From NCBI GenBank assembly GCA_965197825.1, contig CBDANW010000003.1, forward strand, positions 1 through 64,000: a stretch of DNA of 64,000 nt. Direction: 5' to 3'. The notes beneath the pieces are model-generated. The model saw only the letters and a list, made by a program, of their open reading frames with translations. It did not search any database and was not told the origin of the DNA. Numbering within the stretch: position 1 is the first letter of the stretch; each line of letters opens with the position of its first letter. Origin of the DNA: CBDANW01 sp965197825. Lineage in GTDB: Bacteria; Acidobacteriota; Vicinamibacteria; Marinacidobacterales; DATDRI01. Positions 1 to 8,559 of the stretch are shown piece by piece. Position numbers and translations under genes: made by a program.

Positions 1-472
1 AGTCCCCTCCTTTGCGTTCACGCCTTGGCTCGCGTCGAGTCTCTGTTCCAATGCTTCCAAGAGACCATTCCAGCTGTCCGCAATTCCGCTACTGTTCGTA
101 ACCTCCACGGCGGAGAGGACGGCCTCGGAGATTTCGCCAGCCGTAACTCTCTCGCTCAAGAACGACTCATATTCGGCAAACGGCGCGTGAGGCTGGAAAA
201 GGCCCCATAACCACTCGTCTTGTTCCGCGATCGCTGCACAGTTCGCTACCCATTCATCTGCCGTGGCAGGGAGAGTGAAAGGAGCCGAAAGCGCCTCGTC
301 GTGGCCCAGCTCCCGTACTTGACTAGCAAGCCCGGTCAGCTGCATGATGAGTGTGTTCGTTTCCGGTTTCTGCTCTTCGCTCTTACCCGCGACTTCTTCT
401 AGCGTGCTTCGGACCGAGTTGAGCACTTTGTCCGAGAATTCCACTTTCTCCACGATGCTGCATGCAGCGGAG
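1..472 (-). pseudogene. KAP-family P-loop NTPase, C-terminal part beyond IS insertion (runs off left edge)
   Basis: Joining base 1883 to base 472 across the insertion, and counting the 8-base duplication once, gives an open minus-strand frame of about 157 codons that continues to the window edge without a stop. It is therefore the downstream part of the NTPase gene at 1870-3606. The segment is acidic and helical in composition and shows no motif of its own. The true C terminus lies outside the window. Precise excision of the IS would restore the gene. Confidence 0.75.
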
Positions 473-1874
473 CGGTCAAGTCTTAATTTTCCTGTCAAAT
501 CTCCGTACGGTTCCCCGCGCTCGGTTAAGCTGCTGATTCCTCCGACGTGCCTTGCGGGAGAAGCTCGTTGCGAAGCTCCTCGACTTTCCTAGCGGCGAAG
601 ACATCCATCCTCACGCCGCGCCATTTGTTTGCGACGGCCAAGAGCACAGCGAACGAGAGTTTCATCGCGGCCTCCTCGGTGAAGAAGTGAGGAATGACCT
701 TTGTGCGACGTTTGTGCTCTCCGAACGTGCGCTCAAGTAGATTCGACGTGCGAAGCCTTTTGTGATGCGCCGCAGGAAGGCGTAGCGCCTGAAGACACGC
801 TTCGAGGGTCTCTTCCATGCACTTCATCGCGCTCGGGAATCGTTGACGGTACCGAGCGATCACCTCCCGACCCTTCTTCAGCCCTTGCTCGTAGCTGTTC
901 GCATGGAACGACTCAAGGATGGCCGCCTTGAGTTCGTCGCGCACTTCCTTCGGAGCCTTGCCCAGGATGTTCTCGAGGCGGTGCTTCTGGCAACGTTGCT
1001 TGAGGCTTCGAGGGAAGACCTCTGCGATCGCTTTGAGCACTCCAGGATTCCCGTCCGTCACGATGAGCAACGGCTCCCTCATTCCTCGGGCCACCATCTC
1101 CTGCAAGAACCCCTTCCAGTTCTCGTAGGATTCTCGGTTGCCGACACCGATATGAAGAAGAACTCGCGTCCCATCAGCGCGATAGCCGGTCGCAACGAGG
1201 ATGGGCTCTTTCCTCTCCGCTCCTTGGTGGTAGCGCAGGTACGTGCCGTCGAGCTCGAGATACAACAGCTTCTCGTTCGAGAGATCCCGTTTTCGAAACG
1301 CCTCGAAATCCTCCGACAGACACCGTGTGACCCGGCTCACCACCGACTTCGAGACACCCGTGCCGCTCAGCACGTCCGCGAACGTCGCCTCAATGTCACG
1401 CGTCGACATCCCGTGGACGTACATCCGCGCGATCAGTTCATCGAGTTTCTCGGTCCGGCTCACGTAGGCGTCGAGAATCTTTGACTGAAACACCTTCTCT
1501 GTTTCTCGTACCCGCGGCACTTGCACCGTTACCGCTCCCTCGCCCGTGAGGACCCGATGCGACTCATACCCGTTGCGTCGTCCCTTCTCCTTCGTCGTTG
1601 CCGGAGCGTTCTCATAGTAGTTTCGACCCAACGCCTCCGTCACCTCGCGCTCCAACGCATATTGAAGCATCATCTGAGCTCCCGACCGGACGATCTCCGA
1701 GAGATTCATCTCCCCAAATACCAGTTGTTCCTCGAACTGCTTGAGTAATCGCTGACTCGGTAGTACCTTTCCCATGATGTATGGTTCTCCTTTTCTGTCC
1801 CCATGACGGGGACGGGTTTTGAGCTTGGGGAACCATACATCGTTTTTCTTTGACAGGAATCTTAAGACATCACC
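473..1874 (-). mobile_element. IS256-family insertion sequence, copy 1
   Basis: The element is about 1.4 kb and encodes one mutator-type transposase. Its ends are imperfect inverted repeats sharing GTCTTAA and TTCCTGTCAAA. CAGCGGAG occurs at 465-472 and again at 1875-1882, an 8-base target duplication typical of IS256. The left boundary may be off by one base. A near-identical copy lies at 46372-49031. The element sits inside a KAP NTPase gene on the same strand. Confidence 0.92.
525..1775 (-). CDS. IS256-family transposase (mutator type)
   Basis: This 416-residue DDE transposase is full length for the family. The first catalytic Asp is in LYLELDGTYLRYH, the second in LLIVTDGNPGVLKAI, and the Glu region is LLERTFGEHKRRTKVI near the C terminus. 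The start was placed at the ATG giving MGKVLPSQ. An in-frame extension reaches upstream through the IS end, but it is not family-like and would start outside the element. No internal stop or frameshift is visible, so this copy may be active, unlike the split copy at 46-49 kb. Confidence 0.95.
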   Translation of the reverse strand: MGKVLPSQRLLKQFEEQLVFGEMNLSEIVRSGAQMMLQYALEREVTEALGRNYYENAPATTKEKGRRNGYESHRVLTGEGAVTVQVPRVRETEKVFQSKILDAYVSRTEKLDELIARMYVHGMSTRDIEATFADVLSGTGVSKSVVSRVTRCLSEDFEAFRKRDLSNEKLLYLELDGTYLRYHQGAERKEPILVATGYRADGTRVLLHIGVGNRESYENWKGFLQEMVARGMREPLLIVTDGNPGVLKAIAEVFPRSLKQRCQKHRLENILGKAPKEVRDELKAAILESFHANSYEQGLKKGREVIARYRQRFPSAMKCMEETLEACLQALRLPAAHHKRLRTSNLLERTFGEHKRRTKVIPHFFTEEAAMKLSFAVLLAVANKWRGVRMDVFAARKVEELRNELLPQGTSEESAA

Positions 1875-3606
1875 CAGCGGAGATCCCGGAAACCGTGTGC
1901 TCTGTGAGTGGGGACCAAGACTCGACGTCTCTCGCCATCTCCTCAAATGCGCGGATGGTGTCCTGCACGTCCTGCTTGCTGCTGTCACTAAGCAGCTCGG
2001 ACTCATTCAAGCACTGGGCCGCAGGACAGATAACGGCGGGACCTTCTTCTCTAATACGCGACTCAATCACGTCCTCTAGTACTGTCCAAAATCCGCTCTG
2101 GTGAACCATTTCCAGTTGCTTTAAGTTAGGGACATCGTTCTCAGCCAGCGACTTATAAATAGGCTCGCTCAGCAGCAGTTGCTCCCCGACACTGGCCTCT
2201 ACGTTGAAAAGAAGGCCGGCAAGAGTGGCGCGGAGATTAGGCGAGAGTAGCGCTGCGAGGGATCGATCTGGGACTTTCCCACGCAGCAACTCCTCGCGTA
2301 TTTCCTGACTTGTCTTATGCCTACTCTGAAGAGCTGCGTAGTAAGCAAGATGGTTCAGTAGGAATTTGTGTTCCCACTGGCGATGCAGGGCTCCAATCTG
2401 ATTAACGTAGAGCTTGAGTTCCCGAGGAGTCGGTGGGCCGGTTTGTTTGGCTACACAATGGTTGTAAACGCGGTAAAAGTCGTGCGCGTCATTCGCGTGC
2501 TGCGGCAGCGCGTTGTTCACGAGCTGCGAGAGGTAAAGCTTCCAGTTGGACAAAGTAGGTGGAGGGACCTCAAACCGAATCTGAAAGCTCTTGTCAATGA
2601 AGGATTCGGCGATGCCATCGGATGAGTTGCTATCACCCTCTGCGGAGTCGGCTCCTCGAGTGGTCCAAAGGCGGCGCAACCCGGACTTGTCGTACGGTAC
2701 GATTATCCAAATCTTTCTGAACCACCCTTGAACCTCGGTGCTGCGGTCCTGCAGGAACGTCTGGAGCGTGGACCATATGCTTAAGGCGTCTGCAGGGCCC
2801 ACCCGGTCCAGATTGTCTATCACAAGGACGGCCTTTCTGGATTCGGATTCCGACAGCGCAGCGCCCATCAGGCTTCGGAACTCGTCCTCGAATTCAATGG
2901 AAGTGGGCTCTGGCGTCTCCGTGGTGTCCTGATTGGTTTCGCTGATGGCATTGCCTGTCAGCAGGGCCCATTCCGTGCCGCGCGAGTCGCGATGCGCTGT
3001 TGTTCTGGAGCGAATTGACTTGGTCCAGACGAGTTTTCCGAGGACTACAAAGAAAGGCGCAATAGATAGGAGTACTCCGATGACGAACGACCAATTGATC
3101 TGGAGCGATGTGTCAAATGTCACTCCGCGCTGAAATGAACCTGCCACAAGGGCGGTGCCTAGAGGTACCAACAGCGCTGAAAACACAAGCGACTTTCCCA
3201 ACGTAGTTGTGTGCGGGACTGTGCGCGTCTCCGTCACCTTTCGCCTTCTGGCAAGCCTCTCGAGGACATTGTTCCAGTGCCCCGTCTCAACCCACTGGAT
3301 CCGTTGAAAATGGCGAATAAGCGATTCAAGGAAGCTGCGGCGCAAGGGGTCTCGCTCGTGCGCCCAGGCGTCGAAGGCAAAGAGGGTCGTGTCCTGGACT
3401 GAACCCAAGCGCTTTCGCATGATATTGATGACGGTGGTCTTTCCTGAACCCCATCTGCCTTCCAGTCCGATCAGTTTTCCGCCCTCTTCGGAGTGGATGA
3501 GGTCAGCTAGTGCTCGGGCGACACGTTCGTGAGCGCCCTCTCCGTGAAACGCGAGCTGGTCTTCGGGGGGTGGAGTGTCATCAAGAAGGTAAGTCGGACA
3601 CTTCAT
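1870..3606 (-). CDS. KAP-family P-loop NTPase, N-terminal part, disrupted by IS256
   Basis: KAP NTPases are membrane-associated P-loop ATPases, often found in mobile or defence loci. Visible features in order: Walker A GRWGSGKTT near residues 48-56, two hydrophobic segments near residues 130-147 and 172-192 inserted in the NTPase domain as is typical of KAP, and a Walker B-like AVLVIDNLDR near residue 260. The start was set at ATG 3606, which has GGAG seven bases upstream; a TTG seven codons earlier is also possible. The native frame ends at the IS insertion near 1882 and the last residues here are IS-encoded. The remainder is at 1-472. The substrate is unknown; an anti-phage role is inference only. 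Confidence 0.8.
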   Translation of the reverse strand: MKCPTYLLDDTPPPEDQLAFHGEGAHERVARALADLIHSEEGGKLIGLEGRWGSGKTTVINIMRKRLGSVQDTTLFAFDAWAHERDPLRRSFLESLIRHFQRIQWVETGHWNNVLERLARRRKVTETRTVPHTTTLGKSLVFSALLVPLGTALVAGSFQRGVTFDTSLQINWSFVIGVLLSIAPFFVVLGKLVWTKSIRSRTTAHRDSRGTEWALLTGNAISETNQDTTETPEPTSIEFEDEFRSLMGAALSESESRKAVLVIDNLDRVGPADALSIWSTLQTFLQDRSTEVQGWFRKIWIIVPYDKSGLRRLWTTRGADSAEGDSNSSDGIAESFIDKSFQIRFEVPPPTLSNWKLYLSQLVNNALPQHANDAHDFYRVYNHCVAKQTGPPTPRELKLYVNQIGALHRQWEHKFLLNHLAYYAALQSRHKTSQEIREELLRGKVPDRSLAALLSPNLRATLAGLLFNVEASVGEQLLLSEPIYKSLAENDVPNLKQLEMVHQSGFWTVLEDVIESRIREEGPAVICPAAQCLNESELLSDSSKQDVQDTIRAFEEMARDVESWSPLTEHTVSGISAG

Positions 3607-3718
3607 GAGGTACTCCAATGTCCGCAAGAAATTGGATAAAACACGAGTTATTATACGCTTACAGTGGGATGAGCCGCTCCGGGTTTCCGGAAACTGGAGC
3701 CTTGATTCTTCAATTTCT

Positions 3719-3884
3719 GGTGCTTGCGCTGTTTACTGTTGGTGATGTGTACGCATCCCTTTGCAAAAAAGGCGCTTACGCTCCATTTAGCTCGAAGCGA
3801 AGGTCACGAGCGCTATTTTGGCTGTAACTTAATACACTGTAAAGTCTTAGCGTTATTTCACCAACACTTGATGGCCGAAGCACC
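3719..3884 (+). repeat. MITE-A copy (166 bp)
   Basis: A small element with imperfect inverted ends, starting GGTGCTTGCGCTGTTTACTG and finishing with the complement of GGTGCTT. It has no coding capacity. Near-full copies are at 10565-10732 and 31235-31400; halves occur at 10193, 31582 and inside the MITE-C elements. No target duplication could be recognised. Confidence 0.8.
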
Positions 3885-3896
3885 GCTCCAGGGTTG

Positions 3897-3943
3897 ATCT
3901 CGCCGGTCGGGTCGGCCTCGGCCGACGTCGGCTCGCCGAGCAG
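3897..3943 (-). repeat. Stray 47-bp piece of the methyltransferase gene
   Basis: These bases match about 45 bases near 6887-6935, inside the 5' part of the methyltransferase gene (the GEPTPAEADPTGE region), with a few mismatches. The piece lies between MITE-A and an ISu2 end, so it is a scrap of a gene copied or left behind by rearrangement. Confidence 0.65.
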
Positions 3944-3949
3944 CACCTC

Positions 3950-4062
3950 TCGGGCCAGAACGATTGTAAAGCCAACGGCCCTTGGCCCGGTCGCAAACAC
4001 AGACACTAAGCTGCTGATTTATAGTCTACTTCAAAAGGGCCGCGTTTTGGCACAGGACGGGG
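3950..4062 (-). repeat. ISu2 terminal fragment
   Basis: About 110 bases identical in layout to the left end of the ISu2 element at 62823, in reverse orientation, finishing in the complement of CCCGTCCTGTGCCAAAAC. It carries no gene. It is one of about 19 such ends in the window. Confidence 0.8.
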
Positions 4063-4195
4063 TCTACGCAACCGCGGGAGCCTGACCGTCTGGATCTCGC
4101 TCACCGCCGGCAAGCTTGTGAACTGGGACGCGCCCCGGCCAAGGAGGAGGAAAACCGGGCCGTCAACGCAAGTACTCGAACCACGCCATCGAGAC
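4063..4195 (+). pseudogene. IS5-like transposase N-terminal remnant
   Basis: The + strand reads RGSLTVWISLTAGKL and, after a frame change, a basic KYSNHAIETAV-like stretch. This resembles the N terminus of IS5-family transposases, where RGSLTxW is followed by R-Q-Y-SDxAI. It is frameshifted and truncated on both sides by repeats, so no product is expected. Confidence 0.5.
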
Positions 4196-4320
4196 GGCTG
4201 TCTAGGTCCTCTAGAGACGAGAGCGCGAACAAACGACGAAATCATGCCGGCATGGTCCCGGCAGACCGGAGACTAATCAAGTTCGGTGCGCGCGGATGAA
4301 TAAATAGAAGGCACAAGCAC
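4196..4320 (+). repeat. IS1-like 5' end remnant
   Basis: Contains GATGAATAAATAGAAGGCAC, the start of an IS1-like transposase gene in which codon 4 is TAG. The same segment recurs at 14213-14310, 31440-31582 and 33628-33840, and reversed at 13022, 20978, 39932 and 44839. Only the copy at 14297 reads on into coding sequence. Confidence 0.6.
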
Positions 4321-4365
4321 CAGAATGGACACAGGTTTGCTCCTCCCGCACTTGATCCGATCACT

Positions 4366-4395
4366 GTGCGACTCCGGTGACTCGCCGAGTCGCAC
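4366..4395 (-). terminator. Hairpin downstream of the methyltransferase gene
   Basis: GTGCGACTC at 4366-4374 pairs perfectly with GAGTCGCAC at 4387-4395 around a 12-base loop. It lies about 50 bases beyond the stop of the minus-strand methyltransferase gene. There is no T tract, so intrinsic termination is only possible; it could instead protect the 3' end of the mRNA. Confidence 0.4.
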
Positions 4396-4446
4396 CCGCG
4401 ACGGCAGCGCGCTGTGCCGAGGTTCGACAGTGCAGCAGGCCAGATA

Positions 4447-7017
4447 TCAGCGTCTACCGTTGAGCGCGAGCAGCTCGCTGAGGGCACCGTAGTCAGAGAT
4501 GTCGACTGGCCAACCGTAGGCACTTGCGACTGCCGCGTCAAGGGCCGCGTGGGCGTCTGCGAGCCACTGCGGGCGGGCGTTGTACAGAGTCGTCAACGTG
4601 CGTTTCTTGAGGGCCTTCGCGGCATCCTCGTTGCGGGGAAGTGGCCGCTTCGGGTAGCCGGGGACCGGTGCGTCCACCCACTCGACCCACTCGGGCGGGT
4701 TGAGCCAGCGGTCACGCAACGCAACGAGCCTTTGGGCTGCCACGGCTACAGCCATGGCCCGCGGGTCGGCCGCGTACGCACGGGCCGGTACGTTGGGCGT
4801 CAGGCCAGGTGGGAATGGGAACGTCTCAAACGTCGTGCTCGGCGTGTAGCGCGGCCGGTCCTCCAGGCTCGTCCCGAGCCGTAACGCCCAGACCTCGTGG
4901 AACCGGCTGTGCAGGATCCCGAAGGTCGTGTCGTCGTCACGAGCGATGACGATCAGCTGATGATCGGGACAGATGCGGGCGTCACACCAGACGAACAGCC
5001 GGTGCTTGGCGACGGTTGGCGTCGCGATGTAGCGTGACAGACCGTCGAGCGCCCGCCACATGCCCTGCCGCGGCTCGACGTGCCGCCACCAGTACTCGCG
5101 ATACGCTTTGCGGCGGTTCTGCTGCCGCATCGGGTAGACCCGCTCCTCCACCCAGCGGAATGGTTCTTCGTACAGCGCTGCGTCGCCGGCTGACATCGTC
5201 CACCCGAAGTCGACGATCCACTTGCCCGCCGGCCGCCGGGTGAGATCCATGCCGTTCACCCACGGCTTCAGTACGTCGGCGTTGGTCCGGCCGTTCGGGT
5301 TCGCCGGTAGACAGAGCCACTCACGCGCTTGATCGCCGTCAACGTCGAAGGGACCGCCCTTGGTATCGCCCATGAATGCCGTGCGGGCATTCTCTGGAAG
5401 ACGCCGAACCCCTGTCAGGTCGACGCCGGCGCCGCCGCGCTGCGCCGTTAGATCCGCGTAGATCTCGTCGACGGACTCGCCGTCGAGCCGCGCGCCAGAC
5501 ACTGACTCGTCGTCGGCACGCGAGAAGCAGACCAACGACACTCGCACCGCCGCGCCGTCAATCACCCACGGCTCATCACTCCACGCATCGAAAATCCGCC
5601 GTGCCTTGGTCGCCGTTTGCAACGCCCGCCGATTCGCGCCGCCTCGTATGGAATTGGTCGCGACGAGTCCGGCTCGCGCCGCCTTGCCCAATGCGATCTG
5701 CTGGCCCGCCTTCTCGAACCAGTAGCAGACGAGATCGGCCTCCGCCGGTACCCGGCCGACGTACGTCGCGAACATGCGCGAGACGTATTCCTCGCTGAGG
5801 TGCGTGATCAAGAGCTTGCCGCCCAAGAACGGCGGGTTGCCGATCACGACGTCCGCCATCGGCCAGTTCGGTTCGGTACCGTCCGGAGTCAGGATCGCGT
5901 CACGGCACTCGATGGTATCGAGCGGCTTCAGGATCGGGTCGCGTGCCTCCGAGAAGCCGTTGCGCCGCATCCACTGGATCTCGCCGATCCAGACGGAAAC
6001 GCGAGCCAACTCGGCGGCGATCTCTGCTTTCTCCGTGGCCCACTCTGCGAGCCACGGGCGGATCACGACCGGCTCGACGAGCAGCATGATCTTGTCGCGG
6101 TCCGTGTAATGCGCCCCGAGCTGGGCGCGCTTGCCCGGGTCGAGTCCACGCTCGAACAGCGTGCCGAGGATCGATGGATCGATCTCTGACCAGTCGAGGC
6201 GCGATGCGGCCAACACGGTGTCGATGTCGGACCTCTCCAGCGGAAGCGCTGTGGCGTCGTCGAACAGTCCGCCGTTGAACCAGTCAACCGTCTCGAAACC
6301 GACCCGGCCGCCGCGAGCCATCACCCGGAACAGATCGTCGACAAGGTCGGCGAAGTGCGCTGGCGTGCGCCGCGCCTGCTCCAGCATCCGGGTGAACATG
6401 TGGCCGGGCAGCAGGCCCACGTCGTCGGCGAACATGCAGAAGACGAGCCGGTTGACGAAGTGCGCGACCGCGTGCGGATCGTGGCCGCGTTCCCGCAGCG
6501 ACTGCGCGACCGCCGCGAAGGACTGCGCCGCCTGTTGGGTGAGCGATTGCCGCGTCTCGCCCGGCCGTAGCCGTTCAGGGTCCGAGAACGCCCACTTAAG
6601 CCTGTCGCGTGCCGCGGCGTCGGCCAGGTCGTCCAGTCCGAACTCGTAGGTCTTGCTGACGCTATTGGTCCAGTTGGTGCGGATGCGGAACCGCAGCATG
6701 TCGGAGACGATCAGCAGCGGCGGGTTCTCCAGCGCCAGGGCGTAGAGCCGCAGCTGTCCGAATGCGGCGTCGAGGTTGGCCCGCTTGCCCTTGTACTCCC
6801 AGGCGAAGTGGTGGCGCTTCCAGACATCGGCCCAGCCGTCGCCGCCGGTGTCCTTGCGCGCGCCGCGCTCGAAGCAGTACATCTCGCCGGTCGGGTCGGC
6901 CTCGGCGGGCGTCGGCTCGCCGAGCAGGTGGCACAGGTCGATGAAGTGCTCCTGCGACGCCGAGCGCTCCTTGAGTGCCGAGGCGCGCCACTTGGCGATG
7001 AATTCGTACGGCGTCAT
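4447..7017 (-). CDS. MmeI-like (type IIL) DNA methyltransferase/restriction protein with SAM motif I missing
   Basis: The 856-residue protein matches the class of N6-adenine methyltransferases whose members often combine nuclease, methyltransferase and target recognition. Visible: an N-terminal region with WEYKGKRANLDAAFGQLRLY, the LGAHYT motif near residue 300, the catalytic NPPF near residue 390, and a long C-terminal target-recognition part. In relatives about 80-110 residues with a DPACGSG motif I lie between AHYT and NPPF. Here AEIAAELARVSVWIGEIQW joins the two directly, so motif I has been removed in frame. The protein probably cannot bind SAM normally. The ATG start is well placed; there is no clear ribosome binding site. 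The next gene upstream, on the same strand, is the YaaC-like gene. Confidence 0.85.
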   Translation of the reverse strand: MTPYEFIAKWRASALKERSASQEHFIDLCHLLGEPTPAEADPTGEMYCFERGARKDTGGDGWADVWKRHHFAWEYKGKRANLDAAFGQLRLYALALENPPLLIVSDMLRFRIRTNWTNSVSKTYEFGLDDLADAAARDRLKWAFSDPERLRPGETRQSLTQQAAQSFAAVAQSLRERGHDPHAVAHFVNRLVFCMFADDVGLLPGHMFTRMLEQARRTPAHFADLVDDLFRVMARGGRVGFETVDWFNGGLFDDATALPLERSDIDTVLAASRLDWSEIDPSILGTLFERGLDPGKRAQLGAHYTDRDKIMLLVEPVVIRPWLAEWATEKAEIAAELARVSVWIGEIQWMRRNGFSEARDPILKPLDTIECRDAILTPDGTEPNWPMADVVIGNPPFLGGKLLITHLSEEYVSRMFATYVGRVPAEADLVCYWFEKAGQQIALGKAARAGLVATNSIRGGANRRALQTATKARRIFDAWSDEPWVIDGAAVRVSLVCFSRADDESVSGARLDGESVDEIYADLTAQRGGAGVDLTGVRRLPENARTAFMGDTKGGPFDVDGDQAREWLCLPANPNGRTNADVLKPWVNGMDLTRRPAGKWIVDFGWTMSAGDAALYEEPFRWVEERVYPMRQQNRRKAYREYWWRHVEPRQGMWRALDGLSRYIATPTVAKHRLFVWCDARICPDHQLIVIARDDDTTFGILHSRFHEVWALRLGTSLEDRPRYTPSTTFETFPFPPGLTPNVPARAYAADPRAMAVAVAAQRLVALRDRWLNPPEWVEWVDAPVPGYPKRPLPRNEDAAKALKKRTLTTLYNARPQWLADAHAALDAAVASAYGWPVDISDYGALSELLALNGRR

Positions 7018-7187
7018 GGGCGCATTCAGCGTAGCCGATAATGACCGGCACGTGCCAGGACGGGGCGATGGTGCTCCTGGCTACGGTATGGCACTTCCGT
7101 AAGCGGTCCCAGGCGATCAGACTATGAGAGCTTTCTGAAATTCACCTCCGCAACCTCGCCGTCGAGCTGTTGTGGAAACTCGGCGCT

Positions 7188-8219
7188 TCAATACGGGTGC
7201 CCGGTGACAATCGCGTCGTAGATCATTTCCGCGACTAGCTCTGGATAGGACTGCTCAACGACTTGCTGTGCGCGATTCATCGTTGGCCACAAAGAGTCCC
7301 CTCTGTCGCCTTGGGTGAGTGCGATCCAGTGCGTCGGGTAGTACCGGACGAGCATTCCCAGGATATACGACACCAAGTACGTAATACAGAGTTGGGAATA
7401 ACGCGTACCGCTGGAGAATGGTTCGGCAACGAATAGGACCGGAATCGATCCGAACATCTTGTTTGCGTAGGTATGAACGAATTGCGGGGGTGCCTTCTCC
7501 AATGTTTCTGCCTTGCATGTCACGATGCACTGGCTTCCCTCGTCAGTAGTTGCGTAGCCGAGTGCTTCATAAACCGCTCTAAATCGCAAGAGCGGCTCCT
7601 TGTTTACCGTCATTTGCAGATCGCTGTCGCTGTTGTAGGTGAGTTCGTTTACGGCGGTGTATCTCAACTCGTTGGAAACGTCTGAATAGTCCTTTTGGAG
7701 ATCAGGAATGCGAGAGAACAAGTCCGCGACTGATAATTCCTCGTCGCGCTCCGGAACATCGTAGCTACAACGCCAATCTACCCCTCCGGATCTGATATGA
7801 ATAGCCATTCTATTCTCCGTATACTTTACGAAGTCTGAGAATAGTCCAGCTCGCTTACGAATACTTAAAGTATTCAATTGCATCAGCGCTGCGGCTGTAT
7901 CGCCTGACATCACGTCGCCCCAGCCTACGGTTTCAATGCCATGACCGGCATTCAAACCCTCCTCCTCCCCGCCGTCAGTTTTCAGCAACAACAGAAGAGC
8001 ACGACTCAGGCAGGTGACACCGTAAAACGTGAGAAGTGGGCGAACTGAATGATCGGAATTGTCCGCATTCCTGAAGTACTCCCGTGCTTGCTTCGCAGCG
8101 GCGTTGATCTCTCGTGCACGACGTGCGCTAAGCTCCCTTGAGTGAATCTTCTGGAACCGCTGCCGCGTTATGTCTTGGCTTTCGAGTGAAAGCAAACTCT
8201 GCCAAGTCTCCCGATTCAA
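7188..8219 (-). CDS. YaaC-like protein
   Basis: This 343-residue soluble protein resembles the YaaC family, a poorly understood HEPN-like group. Supporting features are the helical N terminus with ARRAREINAAAKQAREYF, then LLTFYGVTCLSRALLLLL and an HGI motif around residue 95, and a C terminus with SYILGMLVRYYPTHW. The start is TTG with AGGAG about nine bases upstream. It precedes the methyltransferase gene by 170 bases on the same strand, so the two may be co-transcribed. Base composition is more AT-rich than that of its neighbour. Function is unknown; the placement among restriction genes suggests an accessory defence role, which is inference. Confidence 0.6.
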   Translation of the reverse strand: MNRETWQSLLSLESQDITRQRFQKIHSRELSARRAREINAAAKQAREYFRNADNSDHSVRPLLTFYGVTCLSRALLLLLKTDGGEEEGLNAGHGIETVGWGDVMSGDTAAALMQLNTLSIRKRAGLFSDFVKYTENRMAIHIRSGGVDWRCSYDVPERDEELSVADLFSRIPDLQKDYSDVSNELRYTAVNELTYNSDSDLQMTVNKEPLLRFRAVYEALGYATTDEGSQCIVTCKAETLEKAPPQFVHTYANKMFGSIPVLFVAEPFSSGTRYSQLCITYLVSYILGMLVRYYPTHWIALTQGDRGDSLWPTMNRAQQVVEQSYPELVAEMIYDAIVTGHPY

Positions 8220-8559
8220 CTTCTCTACTCCTTGAGTTTCGGAACCGCGGATTCTCTTACCTGCTGATGGCTCGCGTCCACGACGGAATGATCACCGCCA
8301 ACCCGGAAGGCGCGCTCCAGTGCACGGTCGGCGAGGGCGGATCGAGCAATGGTTGTGCCGGGAACAGCTCCTTGGTGTACTGCAGCATGCTCTCAACACG
8401 ATGTCCTTTGAGCCGGTCAATACCGAGCCTCCATGGTCAAGTTTGGCGTTCCCGGAGCGCCGAAAACGGCACTTGGCATACTTTAGCAAATGACCCGCGG
8501 GACCCTAGTCGGATTCCTACAAAACGCGCGAAACGTGCTAGGCCGGTACGCCGCAGTAG
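8220..8559. other. Gene-free stretch upstream of the YaaC-like gene
   Basis: 340 bases with only short overlapping open frames on both strands, none with recognisable motifs or a convincing ribosome binding site. It should hold the promoter of the minus-strand YaaC-like gene, but no confident -35/-10 pair could be assigned. Confidence 0.4.

Noticed and set aside
842..1484. Long + strand open frame over the IS256 transposase
   Set aside because: Antisense shadow of the conserved transposase. The same frame recurs at the second IS copy only because the DNA is identical.
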